NCBI RefSeq assembly: GCF_012070395.1
Contig: NZ_JAAFYS010000002.1
Coordinates: 124,001-188,000 of the forward strand
Reading direction: 5' to 3'
Source of the DNA: Pseudoroseicyclus tamaricis
Lineage (GTDB): Bacteria > Pseudomonadota > Alphaproteobacteria > Rhodobacterales > Rhodobacteraceae
DNA: 64,000 nucleotides
The translations under genes and the position numbers were made by a program. Below, piece after piece: positions 17,058 through 26,261 of the stretch (its first letter is position 1; each line of letters opens with the position of its first letter). Under the pieces are notes generated by a model. That model ran no database searches. It was given only the letters and a program-made list of their open reading frames with translations, and was not told the DNA's origin.

Positions 17058-19232
17058 TCAGTCGTGGCTATGCGTGAGCTTCGGCACGTCATCGGCCCCC
17101 GCCGAGCCGCGCCCGGAGAGCGACGGGTTCTGCATGAAGAAGCGGTGGCAGGAGAAGGCCCGCCCGTCCTCCGGCTGCTCCGCCCGCACGAAGGTGCCAT
17201 CGGGCCGCATCACCCAGCTTTGCGCCACGTCGGCGAGGTTGGCGGCCATGATCTGGTCCATGATCTGCGCGCGCACCGTCGGGTTGAGCACCTCCACCAG
17301 CGATTCCACCCGGCGGTTGAGGTTCCGCCCCATCCAGTCGGCGGAGGAGAAGAACACCCGCGCCCGCGCCGAGGGCAGCCCCCGCCCGCCGCCGAAGCAG
17401 ACGATGCGGCTGTGCTCCAGGAACCGCCCGATGATGCTCTTGACCCTGATCCGCTCCGACAGCCCCTCGATCCCTGGCCTGAGCCCGCAGATGCCGCGGA
17501 TGACGAGATCCACCTCCACCCCCGCTTGGCTGGCGGCGTAGAGCGCGTCGATCACCTCCGGCTCGATCAGCGCGTTCATCTTCGCCCAGATCTGCGCCGG
17601 CCGGCCGGCGCGGGCGTGGCTCGCCTCCGCCTCGATGAGGTCGATCAGCGTCTCCTTCATGCCCAGCGGCGAGAGCGAGATGTTCTCCAGCCCCTGTGGC
17701 TCGGCATAGCCGCCGACATAGTTGAAGACCTTCGCCGCATCGCGCCCCAGCCCCTCGTCGCAGGTGAAGAGGGAGAGGTCGGTGTAGATGCGCGCCGTGA
17801 TCGGGTGGTAATTGCCCGTCCCCCAGTGGGAATAGGTGACCAGCCGGTCGCCCTCGCGCCGCACCACGAGGCTGATCTTGGCGTGCGTCTTCAGCTGCGT
17901 GAAGCCGTAGACGACATGCGCCCCGGCCCGCTCCAGCCGGCGCGACTGGCGGATGTTGGCCGCCTCGTCGAAGCGCGCCTTCAGCTCCACCAGCGCCGTC
18001 ACCGACTTGCCGTCTTCCGCCGCCTCGCAGAGCGCCTCGACGATGGGCGAGTTGCGCGAGGTCCGGTAGAGCGTCTGCTTGATCGCCACCACGTCGGGGT
18101 CGCGCGCCGCCTGCTGCAGGAAGCGGATGACGCTGTCGAACGTCTCGTAGGGGTGGTGGAGCAGCATGTCCTTCTGGCGGATCGCGGCGAACATGTCGCC
18201 GTCGTGATCCTGCACCCGCTCGGGGATGCGCGGTGTGAAGGGCGGCCAGAGCAGCTCGGGCCGGGCATCATTGACCAGCTCGGTGAGGTCGGCGATGCCG
18301 ATGACCCCCTCGACGTCGATCACCTCCGCCTCCTGGATGGGCAGCTCCTCCATGATCATCGCCTTCAGCGCCCGCGGCGCGCCGGCGGAGATCTTCATCC
18401 GCACGACCTCACCCCGGCGGCGGCGCTTCAGCGCCACCTCGAACTCGCGGACGAGATCCTCCGCCTCCTCCTCGACCTCGAGGTCGCTGTCGCGGAGGAC
18501 ACGGAAGGCGCAGTGGCCGCGCATCTTGTGGCCGGGGAACATGACCTCGATGTGCAGGAGGAGCAGCTCTTCCAGCGGCAGGTAGCGCTGGCGCGTCTCC
18601 CCCTCCGCCTCCTCCAGCCGCACGAAGCGGTCGATCTGGCCGGGCACGGGCAGCAGGACGCGCAGCGGCCGCCGGTCCTGCTTGCGCTCCAGCTCCACCG
18701 CGAGGGCGAGGCCCTCGTTGGGGATGAAGGGGAAGGGGTGGGCCGGGTCGATGGCCAGCGGCGACACGACGGGGAAGACCTGAGCCATGAAGCGCCGGGC
18801 GAGGAAGGGCATGTCGCTCTCCTGCACCTCGTCGCGGGTGAGGAGGTGGATGCCTTCCGCCTCCATCTGCGCCGTCAGGCTGCGGAAGACCTCCTGCTGG
18901 CGATCCATCAGCGCGCGGGCGTCGTCATCGATCAGCCGCAGCTGCTCGGCCGGAGTCAGCCCGTCCACCGCCGGCGCGGCGGTGCCGGCCTGGGCCAGCT
19001 CGCGCAGGCCGGCGACCCGAACGGTGTAGAACTCGTCGAGGTTGGTGGCGGAGATCGACAGGAAGCGCAGCCGCTCCATCAGCGGCACCCGATCGTTCTC
19101 CGCCTCCGACAGCACGCGCCAGTTGAAGCCCAGCCAGCTCAGCTCGCGGTTGAAGAACCGGTGGGGGCCGGTGATGTCACCCTCCGGCGGCGCCGGAGGC
19201 GGGAATGGGGTGTCGAGGAAATTTGCCTGCAT
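17058..19232 (-). CDS. ppk: Polyphosphate kinase 1
   Basis: 724 residues from the ATG at 19232 (MQANFLDTPF), matching PPK1 family length. It opens with the family signature RFFNRELSWLGFNWRVL and SISATNLDEFYTVRVAGL. The autophosphorylated histidine lies in QLKTHAKISLVVR at about residue 448, with SHWGTGNYHP and FFSSADWMGRNLNRRVE following. PPK1 reversibly makes inorganic polyphosphate from ATP. No exopolyphosphatase gene adjoins it; the neighbours are a YitT protein downstream and a conserved unknown upstream. Confidence 0.97.
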   Translation of the reverse strand: MQANFLDTPFPPPAPPEGDITGPHRFFNRELSWLGFNWRVLSEAENDRVPLMERLRFLSISATNLDEFYTVRVAGLRELAQAGTAAPAVDGLTPAEQLRLIDDDARALMDRQQEVFRSLTAQMEAEGIHLLTRDEVQESDMPFLARRFMAQVFPVVSPLAIDPAHPFPFIPNEGLALAVELERKQDRRPLRVLLPVPGQIDRFVRLEEAEGETRQRYLPLEELLLLHIEVMFPGHKMRGHCAFRVLRDSDLEVEEEAEDLVREFEVALKRRRRGEVVRMKISAGAPRALKAMIMEELPIQEAEVIDVEGVIGIADLTELVNDARPELLWPPFTPRIPERVQDHDGDMFAAIRQKDMLLHHPYETFDSVIRFLQQAARDPDVVAIKQTLYRTSRNSPIVEALCEAAEDGKSVTALVELKARFDEAANIRQSRRLERAGAHVVYGFTQLKTHAKISLVVRREGDRLVTYSHWGTGNYHPITARIYTDLSLFTCDEGLGRDAAKVFNYVGGYAEPQGLENISLSPLGMKETLIDLIEAEASHARAGRPAQIWAKMNALIEPEVIDALYAASQAGVEVDLVIRGICGLRPGIEGLSERIRVKSIIGRFLEHSRIVCFGGGRGLPSARARVFFSSADWMGRNLNRRVESLVEVLNPTVRAQIMDQIMAANLADVAQSWVMRPDGTFVRAEQPEDGRAFSCHRFFMQNPSLSGRGSAGADDVPKLTHSHD

Positions 19233-19382
19233 GGCGCCATTCCTCGGGCCTCGGCCGCGGCTTGTCCAGAGTGCAGGCTGAGGCATGAGGCCGGAAGGGG
19301 CTCCGCGCGGCGGCAGGGCAGGGGGCGCGGTCCCCCACATCAGGCGAGGATTGCTGGCGGGGCCCTCGAGGAGCGCGGAGGA

Positions 19383-19407
19383 GGGCCGGGCGGTAAAAGC
19401 CCGGCCC
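19383..19407 (-). terminator. Hairpin downstream of the 290-residue gene
   Basis: GGGCCGGGC (19383-19391) pairs perfectly with GCCCGGCCC (19399-19407) around a 7-base loop, 8 bases beyond the stop codon of the gene ending at 19415. The loop, not the 3' side, carries the Ts on the minus strand, so it is not a canonical terminator. Confidence 0.4.
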
Positions 19408-19414
19408 CCGGGCC

Positions 19415-20287
19415 TCAGGGGGCGATCCAGTCGACGCCGGGCATGGCGGCGATCTTGGTGCAGTCGGCCTCGTAGGCCGAGGTGAGCTCGGCCGCGAGGG
19501 CATTGTCGATGCCCGGCAGGTCGACCTCCTCCACCACCTCCTCCTCGACGGCGTACTTGTCGAGGAAGGCGGCGATCACGCGGCGCCGCTGGGCGGTGCC
19601 GGTGATGTTGCGCTGCGCCAGATAGGTCCGGAAGCGGCCCATCCCGTCCTCGGTCATGATCGTCTCCATCAGGTCGTACTCGCCCGCGAAGGCGGCATCG
19701 GGCGTGCCGGCCATCCGGCGCAGGATGTCGCCCCAGATCAGCGGCGTGTCCTCGTTCGCCCAGAGGACGAGCTGCGCGCGGGGCAGCGCCTCGTGCAGGC
19801 GGGCGACGAGATCCGACCAGCGGACCTGCCGCGGGTCCGTCCCGCCCATGAAATCGAGGAAGGCCATGCCGCTCGACTGGGCATAGACATCGGGGATGAA
19901 GCTCGCCGGGTTGCGCAGGCCGAGGAAGATGGTGATCTCGTCGCCCGCGAAGATCTGCCCCAGCGCCTTCGCCCGCGTGCCGGCCATGGCGTAGAGCTGG
20001 CCCTCCTCGAAGACCCGGTTGGGCGGGCAGAGGAAGGAGGGGTTGGAGAGCACCAGCCGCTCGGCGATGCGCCCGTCGAGCACCGCGTCGAGCAGCAGAT
20101 CGCGCGTGCCCTCCTTCGGCTCGGCCTCCCCCAGCCCCTCCAGCGTGTCGCGGAAGAGCTTGCGGTAGCGGCCTTGCCCCGGCACGGCGACGTTGTGCTC
20201 GGCGAGCATCGAGGCGTCGCGCAGCAGACAGCGCAGAAGGCGCTCATTGTCGGTGCAATGTGCGCCGATGTGGAAGACGATATGCAT
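19415..20287 (-). CDS. Conserved protein of unknown function, sulfotransferase-like N-terminus
   Basis: 290 residues from the ATG at 20287. It opens MHIVFHIGAHCTDNERLLR: a first strand and loop placed like the P-loop of sulfotransferases but lacking the canonical PKTGTT residues. Other notable stretches are GRYRKLFRDTLEGLG, LVLSNPSFLCPPNRVFEEGQ and EITIFLGLRNPASFIPDVYA; the last resembles the R..P region that binds the 3'-phosphate in sulfotransferases. It may therefore be a degenerate sulfotransferase-fold protein. No signal peptide is seen. It is divergent from the ABC permease gene, with 127 bases between starts. The function is not assigned. Confidence 0.7.
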   Translation of the reverse strand: MHIVFHIGAHCTDNERLLRCLLRDASMLAEHNVAVPGQGRYRKLFRDTLEGLGEAEPKEGTRDLLLDAVLDGRIAERLVLSNPSFLCPPNRVFEEGQLYAMAGTRAKALGQIFAGDEITIFLGLRNPASFIPDVYAQSSGMAFLDFMGGTDPRQVRWSDLVARLHEALPRAQLVLWANEDTPLIWGDILRRMAGTPDAAFAGEYDLMETIMTEDGMGRFRTYLAQRNITGTAQRRRVIAAFLDKYAVEEEVVEEVDLPGIDNALAAELTSAYEADCTKIAAMPGVDWIAP

Positions 20288-20414
20288 GTGTGCTTGCCTG
20301 TTCCTGCCGGCCTTCGGGCGATGGCCCCCGCCCGCCATGCCAGCCTCGCTGGCGGCGGCGATCATAGGAGCGGCTTTCTTTACAGGCAAACCGGTTTCGG
20401 CTAGCGCCTCGCCC

Positions 20415-22079
20415 ATGCCAGACAGCATCGCTCCCGCCGCAGCTCCCGTGGCCGGCCCCCGCCGGCGGTGGGGCGGTCTCTGGACGCCGGGCGCGCTTCT
20501 GGTCGCGGCGCTGGTGCTGGGGCCGGTCGTCTCCGTCCTCTGGCTGGCGGCGCATCCGCAGGAGAATATCTGGCCGCACCTCCTCTCCACCACGCTGCCG
20601 CGCTACCTTGCCAACACGCTGGTGCTGGTCGCCGGTGTCGGGCTGCTGACGGCGGCGGTGGGGACGGGGGCTGCGTGGCTCGTGACCTTCTACCGCTTCC
20701 CCGGTCGGCGCTGGCTGCAATGGGCGCTGCTGATGCCTCTGGCGGTGCCCGCCTATCTCGGCGCCTACGCGCTGGTCGACTTCCTCGAATATGCCGGGCC
20801 GGTGCAGCGGGGGCTCAGGGCGCTCTTCGGCTGGCAGAGCCCGCGGGACTACTGGTTCCCCGAAATCCGCACGCGCGGGGCGGCGATCCTTGTCCTTTCC
20901 GTGGCGCTCTACCCTTACGTCTACATCCTCGCCCGCGCCGCCTTCCGCGAGCAGTCGGGCGCCACGTTCGAGGTGGCGCGCGCACTCGGCGCCGGCGCCT
21001 GGGGGCGGCTCATGCGTGTCGGCCTGCCGCTGGCGCGGCCCGCCGTCGCCGCCGGCGTGGCGGTGGTGGGGATGGAGGTGGTCAACGATTTCGGCACGGT
21101 GGATTTCTTCGCCGTGCAGACGCTGACAACGGGCATCTTCTCCGTCTGGCTACAGGCGGGGAACCTCGGCGGCGCGGCGCAGATCGCTACCCTGTCGCTG
21201 GGCCTCATCGTGATGCTGGTGGTGCTGGAGAAGCTCTCCCGTGCCCGCGCCCGCACCTTCGGCGCCGCCCGCGCCTTCCGCCCGGTGGAGCCGGAGCGTC
21301 TGGCCGGCTGGCGGGGCTGGGGGGCGGCGGCGCTCTGCCTCGCGCCGATGCTGGCGGGCTTCGCGCTGCCGGTGGGGGTGCTCCTCTCCCACGCGCTGGG
21401 GACGGAAGCCTGGGCGGCGGCGGGGCTGGGGGAGGCGCTCTGGCACTCGCTGGCGACGGGCGGGCTGGCGGCGGTGATCACGGTGAGCGCCGGGCTCTTC
21501 ATCGTCTACGCCGCGCGCCTCTCGGGCCGGCGCCTGCCGGTGCTGCTGCTTCCTGTCACGGCCATCGGCTACGCCGCCCCCGGCGCCGTGCTGGCGCTCG
21601 GCATCCTCTTCCCGCTGGCGGGGTTCGACAACTGGCTCGCCGACCGCTGGCTGGCGCTGACGGGGAGGGATCCGGGCCTGCTCCTCACCGGCTCCGCCGC
21701 CGCGCTGGTCTTCGCCTATTCGGTGCGCTTCTTCGCCATCGCGCAGGGCGCGGCGGACGCGGCGATCGCCCGCGTGCCACCCTCGCTGCCCATGGCCGCC
21801 CGGGCGCTGGGGCGGACCAAGGGACAGGTGCTGCGCAGCGTGCACCTGCCGCTGATCAGCGCCTCGATGGGCTCGGCGCTGCTGCTGGTCTTCGTCGACT
21901 GCGTGAAGGAGCTGCCGGCGACGCTGCTCCTGCGCCCCTTCTCCTACGAGACGCTCGCCACCCGCGCCCACGCCAAGGCCAGCCTGGAGGACATCGGCGG
22001 CGCCGCCGCCCCGGGGCTGATCCTGACGGCGGTGGGGCTGGTGGCCGTGGCCCTGCTGGCGCGGGCGCAGCGGGAGTGA
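20415..22079 (+). CDS. Two-domain iron-type ABC transporter permease (FbpB-like)
   Basis: 554 residues from the ATG at 20415 (MPDSIAPAAAPVAGP). About twelve membrane segments are arranged as two fused permease halves. Each half has the ATPase-coupling EAA-type loop: EVARALGAGAWGRLMRVGLP in the first and MAARALGRTKGQVLRSVHLP in the second. This duplicated architecture is typical of ferric-iron (FbpB/SfuB) permeases, but thiamine and other permeases share it. Neither the periplasmic binding protein nor the ATPase gene is adjacent, so the partners must be elsewhere. A 9-bp inverted repeat and tRNA-Thr follow immediately. Confidence 0.85.
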   Translation: MPDSIAPAAAPVAGPRRRWGGLWTPGALLVAALVLGPVVSVLWLAAHPQENIWPHLLSTTLPRYLANTLVLVAGVGLLTAAVGTGAAWLVTFYRFPGRRWLQWALLMPLAVPAYLGAYALVDFLEYAGPVQRGLRALFGWQSPRDYWFPEIRTRGAAILVLSVALYPYVYILARAAFREQSGATFEVARALGAGAWGRLMRVGLPLARPAVAAGVAVVGMEVVNDFGTVDFFAVQTLTTGIFSVWLQAGNLGGAAQIATLSLGLIVMLVVLEKLSRARARTFGAARAFRPVEPERLAGWRGWGAAALCLAPMLAGFALPVGVLLSHALGTEAWAAAGLGEALWHSLATGGLAAVITVSAGLFIVYAARLSGRRLPVLLLPVTAIGYAAPGAVLALGILFPLAGFDNWLADRWLALTGRDPGLLLTGSAAALVFAYSVRFFAIAQGAADAAIARVPPSLPMAARALGRTKGQVLRSVHLPLISASMGSALLLVFVDCVKELPATLLLRPFSYETLATRAHAKASLEDIGGAAAPGLILTAVGLVAVALLARAQRE

Positions 22080-22085
22080 CCTGAA

Positions 22086-22116
22086 GACTTGCGCGGCGCA
22101 AGTCGCGCGGCTAGGG
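22086..22116 (+). promoter_or_regulatory. Hairpin and possible tRNA-Thr promoter
   Basis: GACTTGCGC-G-GCGCAAGTC (22086-22104) is a perfect 9-bp inverted repeat just after the permease stop. The same stretch offers CTTGCG (22088-22093) and CTAGGG (22111-22116) spaced 17 bases apart, which would start transcription a few bases before the tRNA. Whether it terminates the permease, drives the tRNA or both cannot be decided from sequence. Confidence 0.4.
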
Positions 22117-22126
22117 GAGGGCAGGC

Positions 22127-22202
22127 GCCCCTATAGCTCAGCTGGTAGAGCATCTGATTTGTAATCAGAGGGTCGGGAGTTCGAGTCTCTCTGGGGGCAC
22201 CA
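22127..22202 (+). tRNA. tRNA-Thr (anticodon UGU)
   Basis: The 76-base gene folds as a full cloverleaf. Acceptor arm GCCCCTA pairs with TGGGGGC. The anticodon stem TCTGA/TCAGA encloses the loop TTTGTAA with anticodon TGT. The T-arm contains GTTCGAGTC. The CCA end is encoded (22200-22202). It reads ACA (and probably other ACN) codons. Confidence 0.95.
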
Positions 22203-22261
22203 CCACGTCCGCGCCTTGCCGGTCCTCCAGCCACCCTTCGATGACCGTACCGATCCGCCCC

Positions 22262-25200
22262 CTAGCCCGTCGCGCAGGGGAAGAGCGGGATCACGCCATC
22301 GCCGAGGTGGTTGAAGCCGGCGAGCAGTGCCCGCGTCTGCTCCGCCGGTTGGGGACGGCTGAAGAGGTAGCCCTGCGCCTCGTGACAGCCGAGGCCGCGC
22401 AGCAGCTTGGCTTGGAAGTGCGTCTCCACGCCCTCCGCAATGATCTGGATGCCGAGCGAATCCGCCAGCCAGACGACCGACCGGATGATCGAGTTGCTCT
22501 CGCCGATGGCCTCGTTATCCGGCGACAGGTCGTCCACGAAGGCGCGGTCGATCTTGATCTTGTCGAAGGGAAAGCTGCGCAGGTAGTTCAGCGAGGAATA
22601 GCCGGTGCCGAAATCGTCCATCGAGATGGAGATGCCGAGGTTCCGCAGCCGGTGAAGCGTCTCGATATTCGCCGCCGCTTCCTCCAGCAGCACCGTCTCC
22701 GTGATCTCCAGCTGAAGCCGTTGCGCCGGCAGCCCCGTCTTCTTCAGGCAGTCGGAGACCGTCTGGACGAGCGTGTCGGAGGCGAATTGCTTCGGCGAGA
22801 GGTTGACGGAGACGGAGACGTCATCCGGCCACTGCATTGCCTGGCGGCAGGCCTCGTACAGCACCCACGGCCCGATCTCGGCAATCGCGCCGGTGCTCTC
22901 GGCAACCGGGATGAACTCGGCGGGCGAGATCCGGCCCCGCTCGGGATGCTGCCAACGCAGCAGCGCCTCGAAGCCGCTAATGCGCGAGGTCGTCAGGTCC
23001 ACGAAGGGCTGGTACTCGACAAAGAGCTCCCCCCGCTCGCCGGCGCCGACCAGATCGCGCTTGAGCTCCTGCTGCTCGCGCACGCGCTCGCCCATCGAGC
23101 ACTCGTACATGGAGCAGATGCCGCGCCCCGCCGCCTTCGCCTGGTAGAGCGCTATATCGGCGTCGCGGATCACGGAATGGACCTCCGCCCCCGGCTCGGA
23201 GACAACCACAAGTCCGGCGCTGGCGCCGATGGTGACCTGCTCGCCGTCGATCTCGAAGGTCGGGCGCAGGGCGGCGAGCACGCGGTCGGCCAAAGCCCTT
23301 GCGTCCTCCTCGCCCTTCGTTTCCGCGATGATGGCGAACTCGTCGCCGCCGAGGCGCGCGACGATATCGCCCGATTTGACGTTCTCGCTCAGCCGCGCGG
23401 CCACCTTGCGCAGCAGCTCGTCGCCGAGCGGGTGGCCGAAGGAATCGTTGACCGTCTTGAACTCGTCGAGATCGATGATGAGGAAGGCCGTCCGCTTCTC
23501 CGGCTTGAAGGTGGCCAGCGCCCGGCCGAGCTGCTCGTGCAGGACGGAGCGGTTGGTGAGGCCGGTCAGCGGGTCATGGCGGGCGAGGTAGAGCAACTGC
23601 TCCTGCGAGCGGTGGCTCTCCGTCACGTCCCTGAGGAAGACCGAGAGGCCGTCAGCCGAGGGGTAGGCATTGCCGCTGAGCCAGATCGCGTAGTCCTCGA
23701 GAAATTCCTCGAACTCGACGGGCTTCTGCCGCGCGAGAGCCTTTTCGAGCGGCGCCCTCAGCTGGCTGCCCGGATGGCCGGGGAAGGCGTCGGCGAGGGT
23801 CAGGCCGATGAGGTCGCGCCCCTTGCCGATGACCTCCCGGGCCTGCGGGTTGAGGAAGGTGATCTTCAGATCCCTGTCGAAGGTGACGACGCTCTCGGTG
23901 GTGCTGGCGAGGACGTTGGCGAGGCGGCGGGCCGCGTCCTCCGCCTCTGTCCGTGCGCCTTCGAGCTCCTCGCGCGCCCGCTGCGCATCGGTATCGTCAC
24001 GCGAGATGACGAGCAGGCGGTCGGGGCCGCCGTCAGGCCCGGCGATGGGGGAGACGGTGACGTGCCACCAGGTGAGGTCCTCGCCGGCCATGAAGCTGCC
24101 GGTGAAGGTGCTGGTCTTCCCCGTCCGCGCCACCTTCAGCGACGCGCAGAGCTTCGGGGCGAGCTCCGCCGGCCAGATCAGCTCCCAGCTTTCTCCGTAG
24201 CGGGAGGCGGCGTCGCCGAGCTTCATCTCGGCGATGCTGCGCTCGTTCATGAAGCGCACCGAGCCGTCGAGATCGAAGACCTGGATGCTGTTGGGGCTGT
24301 TGTCGAGGATGCCGCGGGAGAGTTCCTCGCTGGCCTGCAGCGCCGCCTCGTTCAGCTTGCGGTCCTGCACGTCGTCGAGCGTGCCGTACCAGCGAATGAT
24401 CTCTCCTTTCTCGTTCCGGCGGGGAGCGGCGCGGCACCTGAACCAGCGGTACTCGCCCGTCGGCTGACGCAGGCGATACTCGACATCGCCGGGCTCGCCG
24501 GTTTGCAGGCTGGCATTCCAGGAGACGAGCGTGGGCGACAGATCGTCGGGGTGGACCGCTCTCGTCCATCCCGTGCCGAGGGATGCCTCAAGGTCCATCC
24601 CCGTGGCATCGACCCAGCGGGGGCCGGCTTCGAGGATGTTTCCGGCCGCATCGGATGTCCACGCGATCTGCGGACTCAGCTCGACGGCGTAGCGATAATG
24701 CTCCTCGCTCTCGATCAGTGCCTCCTGCATGGCGCGCTGCGCGGTGATGTCCTGCGCCGCGCCATAGGCGCTGAAGGGGCGGCCCTGCTTGTCGAGCATG
24801 CGCTGGCCGCTGATCCAGCAGACGCGCTCCTCGCCGGCCGCCGAATTGATGCGAAACTCCAGATGCTCGGCGGGTCCGCCCTCCAGCATCCGGCTGAGGA
24901 AGAGGCGCAAGCGCCGCCGCTCCTCCGGGCTGAGCATCTCCAGCAGGTTCGGCAGCGTCAGCCGCGTGTCATGATCCTCGCCGAGCAGCTCGTGGAGGAC
25001 GTCGGAGAGGACGAGCCGGTCGCTCCCCACGTCGTAATGCCAGTATCCCAGCTTTCCGATCCGCTGCGCGGCCTGGAACATCTGCTCGCGCATGGCGAGG
25101 TTTCGCCGCTGCGTCTCGATATGATTCACGAGGATCGTCAGGAAGCCGAGCGCCGGGACGGCAATCAGCAGCGCGGCGGTGGCGAGGAGGAGAACGTCGC

Positions 25201-25348
25201 CGTTATCGAGAACCGATTCCACGGCGGGAAGGGTCTCGAACGCAAGAAGGCCGGCGAGAGCCAGCGACGTCACGAGGCCCGCCACCACGAGTATTGCAGC
25301 AGCGGCCTTCAGGGCCATCCGGCCCGTGCCAAACACAGAACTCATCAT
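22262..25348 (-). CDS. Membrane-anchored PAS-GGDEF-EAL cyclic-di-GMP protein
   Basis: 1028 residues from the ATG at 25348, which has GAGGA a few bases upstream; the next codon is also ATG. Two membrane helices near the N-terminus are followed by about four PAS-type sensor modules up to about residue 560. The diguanylate cyclase domain has an intact ARLGGDEFAIIAE near residue 666. The phosphodiesterase domain begins near 790 with GFEALLRWQHPERG and has VSVNLSPKQFA and DDFGTGYSSLNYLRSFPFDK. Both active-site motifs look complete, so either activity is possible. It probably senses a cytoplasmic or membrane signal to tune motility or biofilm. It is a single-gene unit. Confidence 0.93.
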   Translation of the reverse strand: MMSSVFGTGRMALKAAAAILVVAGLVTSLALAGLLAFETLPAVESVLDNGDVLLLATAALLIAVPALGFLTILVNHIETQRRNLAMREQMFQAAQRIGKLGYWHYDVGSDRLVLSDVLHELLGEDHDTRLTLPNLLEMLSPEERRRLRLFLSRMLEGGPAEHLEFRINSAAGEERVCWISGQRMLDKQGRPFSAYGAAQDITAQRAMQEALIESEEHYRYAVELSPQIAWTSDAAGNILEAGPRWVDATGMDLEASLGTGWTRAVHPDDLSPTLVSWNASLQTGEPGDVEYRLRQPTGEYRWFRCRAAPRRNEKGEIIRWYGTLDDVQDRKLNEAALQASEELSRGILDNSPNSIQVFDLDGSVRFMNERSIAEMKLGDAASRYGESWELIWPAELAPKLCASLKVARTGKTSTFTGSFMAGEDLTWWHVTVSPIAGPDGGPDRLLVISRDDTDAQRAREELEGARTEAEDAARRLANVLASTTESVVTFDRDLKITFLNPQAREVIGKGRDLIGLTLADAFPGHPGSQLRAPLEKALARQKPVEFEEFLEDYAIWLSGNAYPSADGLSVFLRDVTESHRSQEQLLYLARHDPLTGLTNRSVLHEQLGRALATFKPEKRTAFLIIDLDEFKTVNDSFGHPLGDELLRKVAARLSENVKSGDIVARLGGDEFAIIAETKGEEDARALADRVLAALRPTFEIDGEQVTIGASAGLVVVSEPGAEVHSVIRDADIALYQAKAAGRGICSMYECSMGERVREQQELKRDLVGAGERGELFVEYQPFVDLTTSRISGFEALLRWQHPERGRISPAEFIPVAESTGAIAEIGPWVLYEACRQAMQWPDDVSVSVNLSPKQFASDTLVQTVSDCLKKTGLPAQRLQLEITETVLLEEAAANIETLHRLRNLGISISMDDFGTGYSSLNYLRSFPFDKIKIDRAFVDDLSPDNEAIGESNSIIRSVVWLADSLGIQIIAEGVETHFQAKLLRGLGCHEAQGYLFSRPQPAEQTRALLAGFNHLGDGVIPLFPCATG

Positions 25349-25616
25349 GACCATCCTCAAGCACGACAGGCTCCATCGGTGCCGGCCTCTGTGCGTCCCG
25401 ATTGCGGCGAGACAAGGGCAGAAAAGCAATGCCTTATCGAAACAGGCACGCCGATTACCACCTAGGACGGCCTTTCCCGCAATCCATTACCGCATCAACT
25501 ATTAAGAAGAGGACCAGAATGGGCGCCGTCGCGGCGATATCCATTCCCATCGCCGGCCAAGTCGCGGGCGTTTCGGCATAATTCGCAGGGGGGCCTTCTC
25601 GATTCGGCGGCAGCGA

Positions 25617-25647
25617 GTAGTCCTGCAAGACGCAGCGTCTCGACTAC
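25617..25647 (-). terminator. Nested hairpin at the end of the pseudouridine synthase gene
   Basis: GTAGTC (25617-25622) pairs with GACTAC (25642-25647), and inside it AGACGC (25628-25633) pairs with GCGTCT (25635-25640). The outer arm includes the stop codon of the gene ending at 25644. No U-tract follows. The rest of the gap up to the GGDEF/EAL start at 25348 shows nothing else recognisable. Confidence 0.3.
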
Positions 25648-26195
25648 GCCTCCCGCCACTCTCCCGGCGCCAGCCCCTCGACGGACCAGTCGCCGAGCCG
25701 CCAGCGCACGAGCCGCAGGACGGGAAAGCCGATCGCGGCGCACATGCGGCGGACCTGCCGGTTGCGGCCCTCGGTCAGCTCGATCTGCAGCCAACGGTCG
25801 GGCACCGACTTGCGGAAGCGCACAGGCGGGTCGCGCTCCCACAGGGCAGGGGGCTCGATGAGCCGGCAGGGGGCGGGGCGGCAGGGGCCGTCCTTCAGTG
25901 CGATGCCGCGGCGGAGCGGCTCCAGGTCCGCTTCTTCCGGCGCGCCCTCGACCTGCGCGAGGTAGCGCTTGGCGGTCTTGTGGCGGGGCGACGAGAGCTG
26001 TGCCTGCAGCGCGCCGTCATCGGTGAGCACCATCAGCCCCTCGGAGTCGCGGTCGAGCCGGCCGGCGGGATAGACGCTGGGGACGTCGATGAAGGCCGAC
26101 AGGGTCGGGCGGGGCGAGGGGCTCTTCACGTCGGTGAATTGCGAGAGCACCCCGAACGGCTTGTTGAAGAGGATCACCCGCGCCATGCTCGCCAT
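25644..26195 (-). CDS. RluE/RsuA-type 23S rRNA pseudouridine synthase
   Basis: 183 residues from the ATG at 26195; a second ATG at 26186 gives [17 protein letters not shown] and is nearly as good. The catalytic motif is [18 protein letters not shown], with the first Asp of RLD as the expected nucleophile. [22 protein letters not shown] and [20 protein letters not shown] are typical of the RsuA/RluE branch. There is no S4 domain, and the size agrees with RluE (modifies U2457 in E. coli). It is divergent from the GNAT gene. An in-frame ATG at 26390 would add a non-homologous leader. Confidence 0.85.
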   Translation of the reverse strand: MASMARVILFNKPFGVLSQFTDVKSPSPRPTLSAFIDVPSVYPAGRLDRDSEGLMVLTDDGALQAQLSSPRHKTAKRYLAQVEGAPEEADLEPLRRGIALKDGPCRPAPCRLIEPPALWERDPPVRFRKSVPDRWLQIELTEGRNRQVRRMCAAIGFPVLRLVRWRLGDWSVEGLAPGEWREA

Positions 26196-26261
26196 ATGCC
26201 CCGGCGCCTTGCCGGGTGCAACTTGCGGCCCTCTCGGATGGGTGGGTGGATGGGCGGTCTC

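Noticed and set aside
16293-19475. Plus-strand open frame of about 1060 codons across yitT and ppk
   Set aside because: It is a mirror frame of two well-identified genes, with the same biased composition and no family match.
22127-22202. Genomic island at tRNA-Thr
   Set aside because: No integrase or duplicated tRNA end was found next to it; the flanking genes are ordinary and match in composition.
22241-25465. Plus-strand open frame of about 1070 codons
   Set aside because: It is antisense to the PAS-GGDEF-EAL gene, whose motifs are unmistakable; the antisense translation shows none.
25495-25842. Additional gene between the GGDEF/EAL and pseudouridine synthase genes
   Set aside because: The frame overlaps the 3' end of the pseudouridine synthase gene in another frame and has no start signal or family features.
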